64,000 nt of DNA from Rhodobacter sp. (GCA_020637515.1 JACKKG010000002.1:1-64000), one strand, 5' to 3'; positions 17,625 through 28,307 are shown, counted from the first letter of the stretch. The notes: generated by a model from the letters alone, not told the origin. Made by a program: numbers and translations.

Positions 17625-18245
17625 TCAGGCGGCGGGCGGCAGGGTCGCCTGCATCGCGGCGCGTTGCGCAAAGCGCGCCTCCCACGCGGCGAGGGCGGGA
17701 CGGCCGGCGCGCCAGTCGCGGGCCGCGTGGCGGAAGTCCAGATAGGTGAGCGCGCAGCCGACGGCGATCTGGCCCATGCACAGGGGCCCTTCGAGATGCG
17801 CCATCCAGCGTTCCTCGATCGCGTCGAGGGCGCGGGCAATCTTGGCCCACTGCCCCTCGATCCATTCGGGCAATTGTTGCGCGGGCGTGCGCAGCGCGGT
17901 CTCGTAGCGCATGAGGATCGCCGCATCCAGGATGCCGTCGGCGGTGGCTTCCAGCGTCAGGACCTCCCACAGGCGGGCGCCCTCGGGATAGAGCGCCGGG
18001 CCCGACCCGGCCAGTGTCGCCAGGTAACGGCAGATCACCCGGCTGTCGTAAAGGGTGCAGCCGTCGGGCCGTTCCAGCGCCGGGATCTTGCCCAACGGGT
18101 TCGCCCCCAGCGGCATCGAGCCGGGATCGACGGGCGAGCCCATGGCGCCTTGCAGCGTCACTGTCGCCTCTTGCCCGGTTTCCTTCAGCAACACCAGAAC
18201 CTTGCGCGCGTAGGGAGAGGTCGGGCTGTAGTGAAGTCTCATCAT
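17625..18245 (-). CDS. Glutathione S-transferase family protein
   Basis: A 206-residue GST-fold protein. The thioredoxin-like N-terminal domain starts [20 protein letters not shown], with the active-site SPYARKV, the cis-proline segment [14 protein letters not shown] and the glutathione-binding [12 protein letters not shown]. The helical C-terminal domain follows ([20 protein letters not shown]). The substrate is unknown. GAGG sits seven bases before the first of two adjacent ATGs. It is followed 11 bases later by the LysE-family exporter. Confidence 0.88.
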   Translation of the reverse strand: MMRLHYSPTSPYARKVLVLLKETGQEATVTLQGAMGSPVDPGSMPLGANPLGKIPALERPDGCTLYDSRVICRYLATLAGSGPALYPEGARLWEVLTLEATADGILDAAILMRYETALRTPAQQLPEWIEGQWAKIARALDAIEERWMAHLEGPLCMGQIAVGCALTYLDFRHAARDWRAGRPALAAWEARFAQRAAMQATLPPAA

Positions 18246-18354
18246 CTGGGGGCCTCGTTGACTGTGATCGACGCGACGCTATCACAGCGCGCGGGCCTGT
18301 CCATGCCCCATCCACGGGCTTGCAGCCGGGGCGCGGGGGCCGTTAACTGCGCGC

Positions 18355-19086
18355 ATGGCAGGCAAACGCAGAAACAGGAAGACGTCGAAACCGCGGCTGC
18401 TGGACCGCGCGGCGATGGGGCTGCGGCGGCTGGCGCGCTGGGCTGCGCTGGCCGCCTCGGGTGTGGCGGCGTTGCTGGTGGCGTGGATCGCGCTCTATCG
18501 GGTGGTCGATCCGCCGGGGGGCCTCTACATGTGGGGCGAATCGCGGCGCCTGGGCGGCATCACCCAGGAATGGGTCGATTTCGACGCCATCGCGCCGGTG
18601 ATGGCGCGCTCGGTCGTTGCCGCCGAGGACGTGAATTTCTGCAACCACTGGGGGTTCGACCTGCGCGCGATCCGCGCGGCCCTTGCCGAGGGCGCGGATC
18701 GCGGCGCCTCGACCATCACCCAGCAAGTGGTGAAGAACACCTTTCTGTGGCACGGGCGCAGTTGGCTGCGAAAGGCGCTCGAGGCGGTCATGACCCCGCT
18801 AGTCGAAATCCTGTGGCCCAAACAGCGCATACTCGAGGTTTACCTGAACCTGGCGGAATTCGACGAGGGCATTTTTGGCGTGCAGGCCGCCGCGCAACGC
18901 TACTTTGCCCGCGACGCGCGCGCGCTGACGGCGCAGGAGGCCGCGCTGCTGGCCGCCGTGCTGCCCGCGCCGCAAACCCGCGACGCGGCGCGGCCCGACG
19001 GGTTCCTCGGCCGCAGGGCCGCATCGATCGCCGACGGCGCCGCGACGATTGCGCGCGACAACCGCTCGGCCTGTTTCGGCGGTTGA
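18355..19086 (+). CDS. mtgA: Monofunctional peptidoglycan glycosyltransferase
   Basis: MtgA polymerises lipid II into glycan strands at the outer face of the inner membrane and lacks a transpeptidase domain. The 243-residue protein has a basic N-terminus, one membrane anchor (WAALAASGVAALLVAWIALY) and the GT51 motifs: VVAAEDVNFCNHWGFD with the catalytic Glu, GASTITQQVVKNTFLW, and RILEVYLNLAEFDEGIFGVQ. No penicillin-binding domain follows. Length is standard. Confidence 0.95.
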   Translation: MAGKRRNRKTSKPRLLDRAAMGLRRLARWAALAASGVAALLVAWIALYRVVDPPGGLYMWGESRRLGGITQEWVDFDAIAPVMARSVVAAEDVNFCNHWGFDLRAIRAALAEGADRGASTITQQVVKNTFLWHGRSWLRKALEAVMTPLVEILWPKQRILEVYLNLAEFDEGIFGVQAAAQRYFARDARALTAQEAALLAAVLPAPQTRDAARPDGFLGRRAASIADGAATIARDNRSACFGG

Positions 19087-19135
19087 AATTCCCGGCCGTC
19101 GCGTGCAAAGGGATAGGGTCCAGCCCCGAGCCGCC

Positions 19136-19813
19136 ATGCAAGCCGCGCCCTATCAACTGCACCACGTCGCGCTGTCGCCCTTTTGCCGCAAGGTGCGGCT
19201 GACGCTGGCGGAAAAGCGCATCCCCTTCACGCTGAAGGAAGAACGCTATTGGGAAGGCGGGACCGAGTTCCTGCGCCTGAACCCTGCGGGCAAGGTGCCG
19301 ATCCTGCGCTACGAGGGTCGGCTGCTGACCGAAAGCCAGGCGATCTGCGAATTCCTGGACGAGGTTCACCCCGCCCCCGCCCTGATGCCCGAAGACCCGG
19401 CCGGGCGCTACGAGGTGCGCCGCCTGTGCGCCTGGTTCGACGACAAGTTCCACACCGAGGTGACGGCAAACCTGCTCTACGAGCGGGTGAACAAGAAGAT
19501 CATGGGCCGAGGCTACCCCGATTCCGAGAAGATCAAGCTGGGCTCGGCGCGGATCAAGTATCACCTGGATTACCTGGGCTGGCTGCTGGAGCACCGCCGC
19601 TGGATCGCCGGCAACGCGATGACGCTGGCCGATTTCGCCGCCGCGGCGCATCTGAGTTGCCTGGATTACATCAACGACATCGATTGGGAGCGGGCGCCGG
19701 CGGTGAAGGCCTGGTATCAGACGATCAAGTCGCGCCCCGCCTTTCGACCGCTGCTGGCCGACCAGGTCCCGGGCTTTCCCCCGCCCCGGCGCTATGCCGA
19801 TCTCGATTTCTGA
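19136..19813 (+). CDS. Glutathione S-transferase family protein
   Basis: A 225-residue GST-fold protein. The N-terminal domain has [20 protein letters not shown] with the active-site [27 protein letters not shown] and [10 protein letters not shown]. The C-terminal helical domain includes [20 protein letters not shown]. The SPFCRKVR cysteine resembles Beta/FZL-type and glutaredoxin-like GSTs. The start at 19136 lies 50 bases after mtgA. Substrate is unknown. Dispersed repeat copy 3 follows the stop and separates it from queG. Confidence 0.88.
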   Translation: MQAAPYQLHHVALSPFCRKVRLTLAEKRIPFTLKEERYWEGGTEFLRLNPAGKVPILRYEGRLLTESQAICEFLDEVHPAPALMPEDPAGRYEVRRLCAWFDDKFHTEVTANLLYERVNKKIMGRGYPDSEKIKLGSARIKYHLDYLGWLLEHRRWIAGNAMTLADFAAAAHLSCLDYINDIDWERAPAVKAWYQTIKSRPAFRPLLADQVPGFPPPRRYADLDF

Positions 19814-19867
19814 ACCCTGCCCGGCGCGGCGCGGGGGCATCGAGCCCCGCGCCCGTGTGCCACGGGC

Positions 19868-19935
19868 AGGGGGGCTGTCAGCCCCCCTCGCGCCAAGGCG
19901 CTCACCCCCCGAGGATATTTCCGGCACAAAGAAGG
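19868..19935 (+). repeat. Dispersed intergenic repeat, copy 3
   Basis: Hairpin AGGGGGGCT/AGCCCCCCT (19868-19888) followed by the core CCCCCCGAGGATATTT and CCGGCACAAAGAAGG (19905-19935). It lies between the GST stop and queG, and the last part of the core, AAAGAAGGGGCGAGGAC, leads directly into the queG start, so this copy appears to supply the queG ribosome-binding region. Confidence 0.8.
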
Positions 19936-19944
19936 GGCGAGGAC

Positions 19945-20973
19945 ATGTCGCTGACCGCCGCCTTGCGGGCGCAGGCGCTGGCCGAGGGGTTCTCGGCGAT
20001 GGGTGTCACGCGGCCCGACGCGATCCCCGAGGCCGCCGGGCGGCTGGCGCGATTCGTGGCCGAGGGGCGCCACGGCCAGATGGGATGGATGGCAGAGCGG
20101 ATGACCTGGCGGGGCGATCCCGCCGCGTTGTGGCCCGAGGCCCGGTCGGTGGTGATGCTGGCCGAGGTCTATTCTCCGGACGACGACCCGATGACCGCGA
20201 TCGCGCGGCCAGAGGCGGGGGCGATCAGCGTCTATGCGCGAAACCGCGACTACCACGACGTGGTGAAGAAGCGGTTGAAGCGGCTGGGCCGCTGGCTGAT
20301 CGAACGCGCGGGGGGCGAGATCAAGGTCTTTGTCGATACCGCGCCGGTGATGGAAAAGCCGCTGGCCGCCGCCGCGGGTCTGGGTTGGCAGGGCAAGCAC
20401 ACCAATCTGGTGAGCCGCGCGTTGGGGAACTGGTTCTTTCTGGGCGCGATCTTCACCACGCTGGCGCTGGACCACGACGCGCCGGGCGTGGATCGCTGCG
20501 GCGCGTGCCGGGCCTGTCTGGATGCCTGCCCGACGGGGGCCTTTCCCGCGCCCTACCAGATCGATGCGCGGCGCTGCATTTCGTATCTGACGATCGAACA
20601 TCACGGTCCCGTGGACCCGGCTCTTCGCCCGGGTCTGGGGAACCGCATCTACGGGTGCGACGATTGTCTGGCGGTCTGCCCGTGGAACAAGTTCGCGGTC
20701 CGGGCGCGCGAGGTCCGCTACGCGGCGCGCGCGGACCTGATCGCGCCGCCGCTGGCCGACCTGGCCGCGTTGGACGACGCCGGGTTTCGCGCGCGCTTCT
20801 CGGGCTCGCCCATCAAGCGGATCGGGCGGGACCGATTCGTGCGCAATGTGCTCTATGCCATCGGCAACAGCGGGTCCCCCCGGCTGGCCGGGGCGGCGCG
20901 GGATCGGCTGGCGGATGCTGACGACACGGTGCGCGATGCCGCCCGCTGGGCCTTGTCACGTCTCGAGACATGA
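19945..20973 (+). CDS. queG: Epoxyqueuosine reductase
   Basis: QueG uses cobalamin and two [4Fe-4S] clusters to reduce epoxyqueuosine to queuosine in tRNA. The 342-residue protein contains the cobalamin-binding region ([51 protein letters not shown]), the two ferredoxin-type cluster motifs [16 protein letters not shown] and [13 protein letters not shown], and a C-terminal HEAT-like stretch ([20 protein letters not shown]). The start at 19945 is preceded by GAGG within the 3' end of dispersed repeat copy 3. The last 18 bases overlap the convergent GST gene. Confidence 0.95.
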   Translation: MSLTAALRAQALAEGFSAMGVTRPDAIPEAAGRLARFVAEGRHGQMGWMAERMTWRGDPAALWPEARSVVMLAEVYSPDDDPMTAIARPEAGAISVYARNRDYHDVVKKRLKRLGRWLIERAGGEIKVFVDTAPVMEKPLAAAAGLGWQGKHTNLVSRALGNWFFLGAIFTTLALDHDAPGVDRCGACRACLDACPTGAFPAPYQIDARRCISYLTIEHHGPVDPALRPGLGNRIYGCDDCLAVCPWNKFAVRAREVRYAARADLIAPPLADLAALDDAGFRARFSGSPIKRIGRDRFVRNVLYAIGNSGSPRLAGAARDRLADADDTVRDAARWALSRLET

Positions 20974-21840
20974 CAGCGCCTGGGGCCAGGCTTCGACATC
21001 GGCAAGCGTCTTGTCGCGGCAAAAGGCGTTGCAAAAGCCCAGCACCGTGACGCCGACACGCAGGAAATGCGTGACCTTCCGCCCGGAGTAGGGGCAGGTC
21101 GCGTTGACCGAAGGGCCGTCGCAGACCTCGGCCGGCAAGGGCGCGGGACCGGGCCAGGGGCGGCGCGGATAGGGCCGGTCGTAAAAGGGCTGATCCGCCC
21201 CGTCCACCTGCCCCATCGCCCGCCAGCGCCGGAACGAGGGGTGCGCCAGATGCGCCTGGACATAGTCCATGGCCTGCGGCCCCATCGGCAGGTTGTATCC
21301 CGCGACCCGCGCCGCGACAGGGGCAAAGAATGCATCGGCGGCACTGTAAGCGCCGCACAGCCATGTCCCCCCAGCCCCGCATTCCGCCCGCGCCCAGGCC
21401 CACAGCGTTTCCAGACGGTGAAGGTCTTCGCGCACCGGCTGCGGCAGGCTGCAATCGCTGTAGGATACGCGCAGATTCATCGGGCAATGGCTGCGCAACG
21501 CGGGGAACGAGGCGTGCATTTCGGCCGCCAGCGCGCGGGCAACGGCGCGCGCCCGCGGATCCGATGGCCAATGCCCGGCCCCGGGATGACGGCTGGCCAG
21601 TTCCTCGGCGATGGCGAGGCTGTCGCCGATGCAGACCCCCTCGGGCAGACGCAGGGCCGGCACGGTGCGGGCCGGCGCGAAGGCCTTGAGCGATTCGGCA
21701 AAGCCGGGCTCGTAGAGCCGGGTCACCACCAGCCGGGGCACAAGCCCGAAGGCGTCGAACAGCAGCCAGCCGCGCAGCGACCAGCTGGAATAGGCGCGAT
21801 CGGCAATGCAGAGGTCGTAGGGGCCCGGGTTGCGGGTCAT
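20956..21840 (-). CDS. GST-family protein with C-terminal cysteine-rich (YHS/TRASH-like) extension
   Basis: A 294-residue protein. Residues 1-215 look like a GST fold ([20 protein letters not shown], the cis-proline region [20 protein letters not shown], and a helical C-terminal domain). A further ~60 residues follow, with [15 protein letters not shown] and [11 protein letters not shown], spacing cysteines like small YHS/TRASH metal-binding modules. The metal idea is inference. GGGAGA precedes the ATG at 21840. The gene converges with queG, overlapping its end by 18 bases. Confidence 0.8.
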   Translation of the reverse strand: MTRNPGPYDLCIADRAYSSWSLRGWLLFDAFGLVPRLVVTRLYEPGFAESLKAFAPARTVPALRLPEGVCIGDSLAIAEELASRHPGAGHWPSDPRARAVARALAAEMHASFPALRSHCPMNLRVSYSDCSLPQPVREDLHRLETLWAWARAECGAGGTWLCGAYSAADAFFAPVAARVAGYNLPMGPQAMDYVQAHLAHPSFRRWRAMGQVDGADQPFYDRPYPRRPWPGPAPLPAEVCDGPSVNATCPYSGRKVTHFLRVGVTVLGFCNAFCRDKTLADVEAWPQALSCLET

Positions 21841-21961
21841 GGCGCATCTCCCTTTTCGGCCCAGAATGCCGGGGCGCGGCGGTTCTGGCAAATTCGGAAA
21901 TGTGCGCCGAACGATGCGAAAGCCTGATGCGTTCGATGCGGCGGACCGGGTGGTCCGGGGC

Positions 21962-21997
21962 AAGAAAAAGGGCCCAGACGTTTCCGTCTAAGCCCTT
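21962..21997 (-). terminator. Intrinsic terminator of tRNA-Arg
   Basis: Minus-strand hairpin with outer stem AAGGGC/GCCCTT and inner stem AGACG/CGTCT, followed by TTTTTCTT. It starts 9 bases after the tRNA-Arg CCA end. Confidence 0.85.
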
Positions 21998-22005
21998 GAA
22001 TTTCA

Positions 22006-22082
22006 TGGCGGACCCGGAGCGATTCGAACGCCCGACCCCCAGATTCGTAGTCTGGTGCTCTATCCAGCTGAGCTACGGGTCC
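22006..22082 (-). tRNA. tRNA-Arg (anticodon ACG)
   Basis: Complete cloverleaf on the minus strand: acceptor GGACCCG/CGGGTCC, D arm AGCTCAGCTGGATAGAGC, anticodon stem CCAGA/TCTGG with loop CTACGAA (anticodon ACG), T loop GTTCGAATC, encoded CCA at 22006-22008. The first anticodon base would be deaminated to inosine. Confidence 0.97.
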
Positions 22083-22094
22083 GCTGTGGGGGGT

Positions 22095-22123
22095 GATCTA
22101 CCGTCAGCCGCCGGGCATTGCAA
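22095..22123 (-). promoter_or_regulatory. Promoter of tRNA-Arg
   Basis: On the minus strand TTGCAA (22118-22123) and TAGATC (22095-22100) are 17 bases apart, giving a predicted start about 6 bases before the mature tRNA. Confidence 0.6.
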
Positions 22124-22169
22124 GGGGGTAAGAACGGTTTTCTGCGTGCCTTTTTTTCACCCGCCGCGA

Positions 22170-23555
22170 TCACCCGCCATGCGGCAGCCAGAGACGGAAC
22201 TCGGTGCCCTCGGCATCGCTGCGCACCAGTTCGAGCCGCCCGCCGTGACCGCGCACCAACTCGGCGGCGATGACCAGCCCCAGCCCCGTGCCCCCTTTGC
22301 GCGCACCGCCCTGGAACGCAGCGAACAGATTGTCGCGGGCGCGTTGCGGCAGGCCGGGGCCGGTGTCGATGACGCGGATCACCGTGCCGTCGTCCTGATC
22401 CTGGGCGCTGATCTCGATCGTGCCGGGCTGGCCGGTGGCCTCGATCGCCTGGCGGGCGTTGCGGATCAGGTTCGAGAGCACGCGGAAGATCTGCTCGGCG
22501 TCGGCGCGCAGCGTCAGCGACGCGGGCACGTCCACCAGGAATTCGACTGCCTCGGAGCCGGCGCCGGCCAGGCGTTCGGCATCGGTCACGTCCTCGATCA
22601 GCGGGCGCAGGGCGATCTGGGTCAGGCGGGGCGGCGGTTCCTCGGCCTTGCCGAAGGCCAGCGTGCTTTCGCACAGGTTGACCGCCCGGTTGATCGCGTT
22701 CAGCAGCTTTGGCGCGGCGCGGTTGACGGCCGGGTCCGAGGACCCCTCCATCCGGTCTGCGACCAGGGACGCGGTGGACAGGATGTTGCGCAGATCGTGG
22801 CTGATCCGCGCCACGGCCCCGCCCAGTTGCGCCAGACGTTCCTTTTGCCTGAGCGCCTGGGTCAGGTCCTCCTGCATGTGTTGCAGGGCTTCCTCGGCCT
22901 CGCGCAGTTCGGTGACGCGGGCGTCGGGGGCGATGATGCTGCGCGCGTCCTCGGGGGCCTTGGCATAGGCCGCCATCGAGGCGACGACGCGGCGAATCGG
23001 CGTGACGATCAGGGTTTGCACCGACAGGAACAGCAGCGCGGCGGTGGCCAGGGTGATGACCAGCGACAACCACAAGAGCCTGAGCGCATAATCGCGGATG
23101 CCGTCGCGCAGGGGGCCGGCGTCCATCGTCACCTCGATCAGCAGGCCGGCTTCCTGCACCGGGTCGCCGATCAGGCGGATCACGGTGCCGTCCTCGACGA
23201 ACATCGCGCTGATCCCGTCCTGCATCAGGTCGGGCAAGGGCGGGTTGCGCAGGTCGTAGGTCGCCGAAATGGGCCCCGGCACGGGCGAGGACAGCACCAG
23301 TTCGCGCACCGCGTCGCGGCGCAGGACCACGTTGTAGACGCCGGCAGTGTTCAGCAGTTCCTCGGCCAGCTTGTCGCTGATCTGCCCGTCCGAGGCCAGC
23401 AGCGCAAGCGCCGCGATCTGCGCCCGTTCCAGGCGGGTCAGCAGATAGTCCTCGCGGAAGCGGGCGACCGAGGGCACGAAGATGAGCACCTCGGCCAACA
23501 GCACGAAGAGCAGCATCAACAGCAGAAATCGGCCCGAGAGCGTCCGAAAGAACAT
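22170..23555 (-). CDS. Sensor histidine kinase
   Basis: A 461-residue inner-membrane sensor kinase. Two transmembrane helices (LSGRFLLLMLLFVLLAEVLI near the N-terminus, LLWLSLVITLATAALLFLSV around residue 180) flank a periplasmic domain of about 140 residues. A HAMP-like linker (TLIVTPIRRVVASMAAYA) leads to the H box RISHDLRNILS (His253), the N box NLIRNARQAIEA and the G boxes DTGPGLPQ and GGTGLGL. No response regulator gene lies next to it, so the partner is unknown. It starts 21 bases after the flavin disulfide-reductase gene, suggesting one operon with TVP38 and that enzyme. Confidence 0.92.
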   Translation of the reverse strand: MFFRTLSGRFLLLMLLFVLLAEVLIFVPSVARFREDYLLTRLERAQIAALALLASDGQISDKLAEELLNTAGVYNVVLRRDAVRELVLSSPVPGPISATYDLRNPPLPDLMQDGISAMFVEDGTVIRLIGDPVQEAGLLIEVTMDAGPLRDGIRDYALRLLWLSLVITLATAALLFLSVQTLIVTPIRRVVASMAAYAKAPEDARSIIAPDARVTELREAEEALQHMQEDLTQALRQKERLAQLGGAVARISHDLRNILSTASLVADRMEGSSDPAVNRAAPKLLNAINRAVNLCESTLAFGKAEEPPPRLTQIALRPLIEDVTDAERLAGAGSEAVEFLVDVPASLTLRADAEQIFRVLSNLIRNARQAIEATGQPGTIEISAQDQDDGTVIRVIDTGPGLPQRARDNLFAAFQGGARKGGTGLGLVIAAELVRGHGGRLELVRSDAEGTEFRLWLPHGG

Positions 23556-23576
23556 ACCTGACCCACCGAAGGGCGA

Positions 23577-24992
23577 TCACGGCACCAAAGTCTGCACCAG
23601 TCTGACCACCCGCTTCACCAAGGCATTATCAAAAAGTCTGGGCGTAAAATAGGCACCTGCGGCGCGTTTTGAAAGTTCTCCCATCGTGGGATAGGGCAAA
23701 ACGGCCGCGGCAATCGCGCCCAGTTTCAAGCGGTTGGCCAGAACCAGCGCCCAGGGCGCGATCAAGTCGCCGGCCCCGGGTCCGGCGATGGTCACCCCGA
23801 CCGCGCGCCCACGCACCACCATCAGCTTCAGCATCCCCTCGTCGTGCCCCTCGGCGCGGGCGCGGTCATTGTCCGCAAACGCCTGCCGAAGGACGGTCAG
23901 TTCGGCGCCATGGGCACGGTGGGCCTCGGTCTCGGTCAGGCCGATCTGGGCCAGTTCGGGATCGGTGTAGGTCACGCGCGGGATGTGGTCGGTGCGCGCC
24001 CGGGCGGGCAGCGCGAACAACAGCGACCTGAGGACCACCCCGGCCTGATACCCCGCGACATGGGTGAACTGGCCGCGCCCGGCCGCGTCACCGATGGCGT
24101 AGACCCGCCGGTTCGAACTGCGCAGACGGTCGTCCACCGCCACGGCGCCGCGGTCCGTCCGCACGCCCGCCGCGTCCAGATTCAGCCGCTCCAGCGACGG
24201 TTTGCGCCCGACGGCCATCAACAGATGCGTGCCCATCATCACCGTGCCACCGGCGACCTGCACCTCGATCGCGCCCGCGCGCCCGGCGATCCGCTCGATC
24301 GGCGCGTGCTCGACGATCTCGACCCCCTCGGCGCGCAGGCGGGCCAGCACCAGTGCGGCGGCCTCGGGGTCCTCGCGGCCCAGCGCGGCGGCGCCATCGA
24401 TCACCGTGACCTTGCACCCCAGACGCCGATGCGCCTGGGCCATTTCCAGCCCGATCGGCCCGCCCCCGACAATCAGCAGATGGCCCGGAGGCTCGCGCAG
24501 GGAAAAGAGCGTCTCGTTCGTCAGACAGGGCACCGCGTCCAGCCCCGGGATCGGCGGGATCAGCGGCCGCGCGCCGGTGGCGATGACAAAGCGGCGGGCG
24601 CGGATCAGCGTCTTGCCCGCCCGCACCTCGCGCGGGCTGGTGAATTCGGCCCAGTCGCGGATCACCTCGACGCCCAGCCCTTCGAACCTCTCTTGCGAAT
24701 CGTGGGGGGCGATGGCGGCGATCACCCGCGCGACATGGTCCCCGGCGGCGGCGAAATCCAGCGCGGGCTCATCCGCCGCGACGCCGGCAAAGCCGCGCCG
24801 GTGCGCGGCCGCGGCCTTGCCCGCCGCCAGCAGCGCCTTCGAGGGCACGCAGCCGTGGTTCAGGCAGTCGCCGCCCATCAGGGCGCCCTCGATCAAGACG
24901 ACGCGCGCGCCCATCTGGACCGCGCCGGCCGCCACCGACAACCCGCCCGAGCCAGCGCCGATCACGCAAAGGTCGGTCTTGATCCGTTGCAT
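23577..24992 (-). CDS. FAD-dependent pyridine nucleotide-disulfide oxidoreductase (dihydrolipoamide dehydrogenase-like)
   Basis: A 471-residue flavoenzyme of the LPD/mercuric-reductase class. It has the FAD loop VIGAGSGGLSVAAGAVQMGA, the redox-active pair in GGDCLNHGCVPSKALLAAGK, an NAD(P) loop (LLIVGGGPIGLEMAQ), the second FAD site RVYAIGDAAGRGQFTH and the dimerisation domain ending PYPTMGELSKRAAG. The usual HPT..E catalytic motif of true LPD is replaced here by PYPT.GE. It is not next to a 2-oxoacid dehydrogenase. Its ATG shares the A of the TVP38 stop (TGATG), so it is coupled to the membrane protein; such TVP38-linked reductases are known but unassigned. Confidence 0.85.
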   Translation of the reverse strand: MQRIKTDLCVIGAGSGGLSVAAGAVQMGARVVLIEGALMGGDCLNHGCVPSKALLAAGKAAAAHRRGFAGVAADEPALDFAAAGDHVARVIAAIAPHDSQERFEGLGVEVIRDWAEFTSPREVRAGKTLIRARRFVIATGARPLIPPIPGLDAVPCLTNETLFSLREPPGHLLIVGGGPIGLEMAQAHRRLGCKVTVIDGAAALGREDPEAAALVLARLRAEGVEIVEHAPIERIAGRAGAIEVQVAGGTVMMGTHLLMAVGRKPSLERLNLDAAGVRTDRGAVAVDDRLRSSNRRVYAIGDAAGRGQFTHVAGYQAGVVLRSLLFALPARARTDHIPRVTYTDPELAQIGLTETEAHRAHGAELTVLRQAFADNDRARAEGHDEGMLKLMVVRGRAVGVTIAGPGAGDLIAPWALVLANRLKLGAIAAAVLPYPTMGELSKRAAGAYFTPRLFDNALVKRVVRLVQTLVP

Positions 24993-25684
24993 CAGCGCCT
25001 CCGGCTTTTCAGATAGACGGGCAGCAGCGACAACGCCGCCAGCCCCAGGATCGGCCCCAGCACGAAGGGCTCGAAGATGATGCCCAGGTCGGGGGCCTCG
25101 CCCCGCGCGAACACCGCGCCCGTCCCGGCGCCGACCCAGGTATAGACCAGCCCCCCCGGCACGATGCCCAGCGCGGTCGTCCAGGCAAAGCGCGCCGCGC
25201 CGACCCCCAGGAACGCGGGGATCAGGTTGGCGATGAAGAACGGCACCACCGGGATCAGCCGCATCGACAACAGCACCGGCACCTCGTTGGCGCGCAGGCC
25301 GTCCGTCAGCCGCCGGACGGCCCCGTCCGAGGCGTCGATGCGCGCCCGCAACCCCTCGCCCAGGCCGGTGCGCACCGCCAGAAACAGCGCCAGCGCCCCG
25401 ATCGTCGCCGCACCGACATTGTAGAGCACGCCGGGAATCACCCCGAACAGAAAGCCGCCGGCCAGCGTGAACCAGATGGCCCCGGGCAGCGAAAAGGCCA
25501 CGAACAGGGCGTAGGCTCCGACGAAAAGCACCGGCATCAGCACGGGATGATCTGCCCGATAGGCCAGCAGCGCCAACTGGTTGTCGCGCAGCACGTCAAA
25601 GCCGACGCGGTCGCGAAGCAACACGAAGCCCAGGGCCGCCCCCAGGGCGATGACGATCAGCGGCAACCAGCGGCGCAGGGTCAT
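24992..25684 (-). CDS. TVP38/TMEM64 (VTT/SNARE-associated) family membrane protein
   Basis: A 230-residue membrane protein of the DedA-related VTT superfamily. It has about six hydrophobic segments and the family core: LFVGAYALFVAFSLPGAIWF, LAGGFLFGVIPGVLYNVG, and the conserved helix RLIPVVPFFIANLIPAFLGV, with the Arg expected in VTT proteins. Relatives are thought to act in lipid or undecaprenyl-phosphate transbilayer movement; that role is inference here. The start at 25684 was chosen from the hydrophobic N-terminus. It heads a run with the disulfide oxidoreductase and histidine kinase and diverges from rpmH. Confidence 0.88.
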   Translation of the reverse strand: MTLRRWLPLIVIALGAALGFVLLRDRVGFDVLRDNQLALLAYRADHPVLMPVLFVGAYALFVAFSLPGAIWFTLAGGFLFGVIPGVLYNVGAATIGALALFLAVRTGLGEGLRARIDASDGAVRRLTDGLRANEVPVLLSMRLIPVVPFFIANLIPAFLGVGAARFAWTTALGIVPGGLVYTWVGAGTGAVFARGEAPDLGIIFEPFVLGPILGLAALSLLPVYLKSRRR

Positions 25685-25883
25685 GTCGGTCCTCTTCCGT
25701 TCCCCGGGCAAGACGGAACCCGACGGGCAATCGTTACAGACTAGGTGGCAGGCCCCGTCCGAAACCGCAAGCGTCGCCGGCCTGCGCGGTGCATTCGGGG
25801 CGGGGCGATGCGCCATCGGGCCCCGCGCGCGGGAAACAGTCACGCGGCGGGCGCTTTTTTCCGCTTTCGCGGGCGCCGGTCGA

Positions 25884-25912
25884 TTGACTTGGCCCCAAGG
25901 CCCGGCTATTGC
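25884..25912 (+). promoter_or_regulatory. Promoter of rpmH-rnpA
   Basis: TTGACT (25884-25889) and TATTGC (25907-25912) are separated by 17 bases, about 70 bases before the rpmH start. The -35 is near consensus. Confidence 0.6.
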
Positions 25913-25981
25913 CCGGCCTTCAGAAGGAATTCCCATCCGAATCCCCGAGTGTATTCGGGTGCAAGACAAAGGACCGGAGCG

Positions 25982-26116
25982 ATGAAACGCACCTATCAGC
26001 CCTCGAACCTGGTTCGCAAGAAGCGCCACGGCTTCCGCGCCCGCATGGCGACCAAAGGCGGCCAGAAGGTTCTGAACGCTCGCCGCGCCCGCGGCCGCAA
26101 GCGCCTTTCGGCGTAA
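25982..26116 (+). CDS. rpmH: 50S ribosomal protein L34
   Basis: A 44-residue protein, [20 protein letters not shown] onward with [20 protein letters not shown], matching L34 over its full length. L34 is a small basic protein of the large subunit, near the exit-tunnel side. It is followed 35 bases later by rnpA, the usual rpmH-rnpA pair. Confidence 0.98.
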   Translation: MKRTYQPSNLVRKKRHGFRARMATKGGQKVLNARRARGRKRLSA

Positions 26117-26151
26117 GCCTGCCGGCCTGAGGCCAGCAGCCCGTCACCACG

Positions 26152-26559
26152 ATGACACCGCCGGATGTGCCCCTGATCACCCCGACACCGGGGGCCCAGG
26201 TGGACCCGGCGGTTTTGTCATGCCTGACGGTCCTGACAAAGCGCGGCGAATTCCTGGCCGCCGCGCGTGCCCGCCGCGCCCCCGTGGCGGGCTTTCTGCT
26301 GCAAGCGCGACAGCGCGACAGCGGCGAAGCCGCGCAGGGCATCCGCGTGGGCTTTACCTGTTCCAAGAAGGTCGGCAATGCCGTCACCCGCAACCGCGCC
26401 AAGCGCCGCCTGCGGGCGCTGGCGCAGGCGATGCTGGGCACGCGCGGGCGCGCCGGCTGGGACTATGTGCTGGTCGGCAAGCCGGGGGTCACCGTGGACC
26501 GCCCCTTTGACGCGCTGCGCGAGGATCTGGCGCGCGCGCTCGAACGCATCCACGGCTGA
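26152..26559 (+). CDS. rnpA: Ribonuclease P protein component
   Basis: RnpA is the protein cofactor of RNase P, which matures tRNA 5' ends. The 135-residue protein contains the RNR motif in FTCSKKVGNAVTRNRAKRRL followed by the C-terminal DYVLVGKPGVTVDRPFDALR. It follows rpmH as usual, but yidD and yidC, which commonly come next, are absent; a Do-family protease follows instead. The first residues (MTPPDVPLITPTPG) precede the conserved domain and make a slightly long N-terminus. Confidence 0.95.
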   Translation: MTPPDVPLITPTPGAQVDPAVLSCLTVLTKRGEFLAAARARRAPVAGFLLQARQRDSGEAAQGIRVGFTCSKKVGNAVTRNRAKRRLRALAQAMLGTRGRAGWDYVLVGKPGVTVDRPFDALREDLARALERIHG

Positions 26560-26727
26560 GGGCCGCCCTTCGCCTCGCGGTAGCGTCACCGGTTTTCACC
26601 TTCGCTTGAAAGCCCGCCGTGGAAACGGGTTTGTGTGTTTGCCTTCGCCGGCGATGCCCCTACAGTCGGCCACGCCCCCGGGCCGGGACGCCCGGGTGTT
26701 CAGGACAAAGACCAAGGGGAATTCATC

Positions 26728-28233
<1,506 letters not shown>

Positions 28234-28256
28234 GGGTTCCTGGCCCACGATCCCGA

Positions 28257-28283
28257 AACCGGGCGCTCGCGCCCGGTTTTTTC
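28257..28283 (+). terminator. Intrinsic terminator of the Do-family protease gene
   Basis: AACCGGGCGC-TC-GCGCCCGGTT followed by TTTTC. The near-symmetric hairpin lies between the convergent protease and gamma-glutamylcyclotransferase-like genes and may serve both. Confidence 0.9.
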
Positions 28284-28307
28284 ATGCCCTGATGCCGCGA
28301 GTTCGGG

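Noticed and set aside
16769..17926. A long extension of the petA frame toward 17926
   Set aside because: The conserved Rieske protein begins at 16768 with an RBS; the upstream part crosses the LysE-family gene in another frame.
22151..22157. A T-run near the end of the histidine kinase gene as its terminator
   Set aside because: The run reads as A on the minus strand, so it cannot act as the U-tract for the minus-strand kinase gene, and there is no hairpin before it on the right strand.
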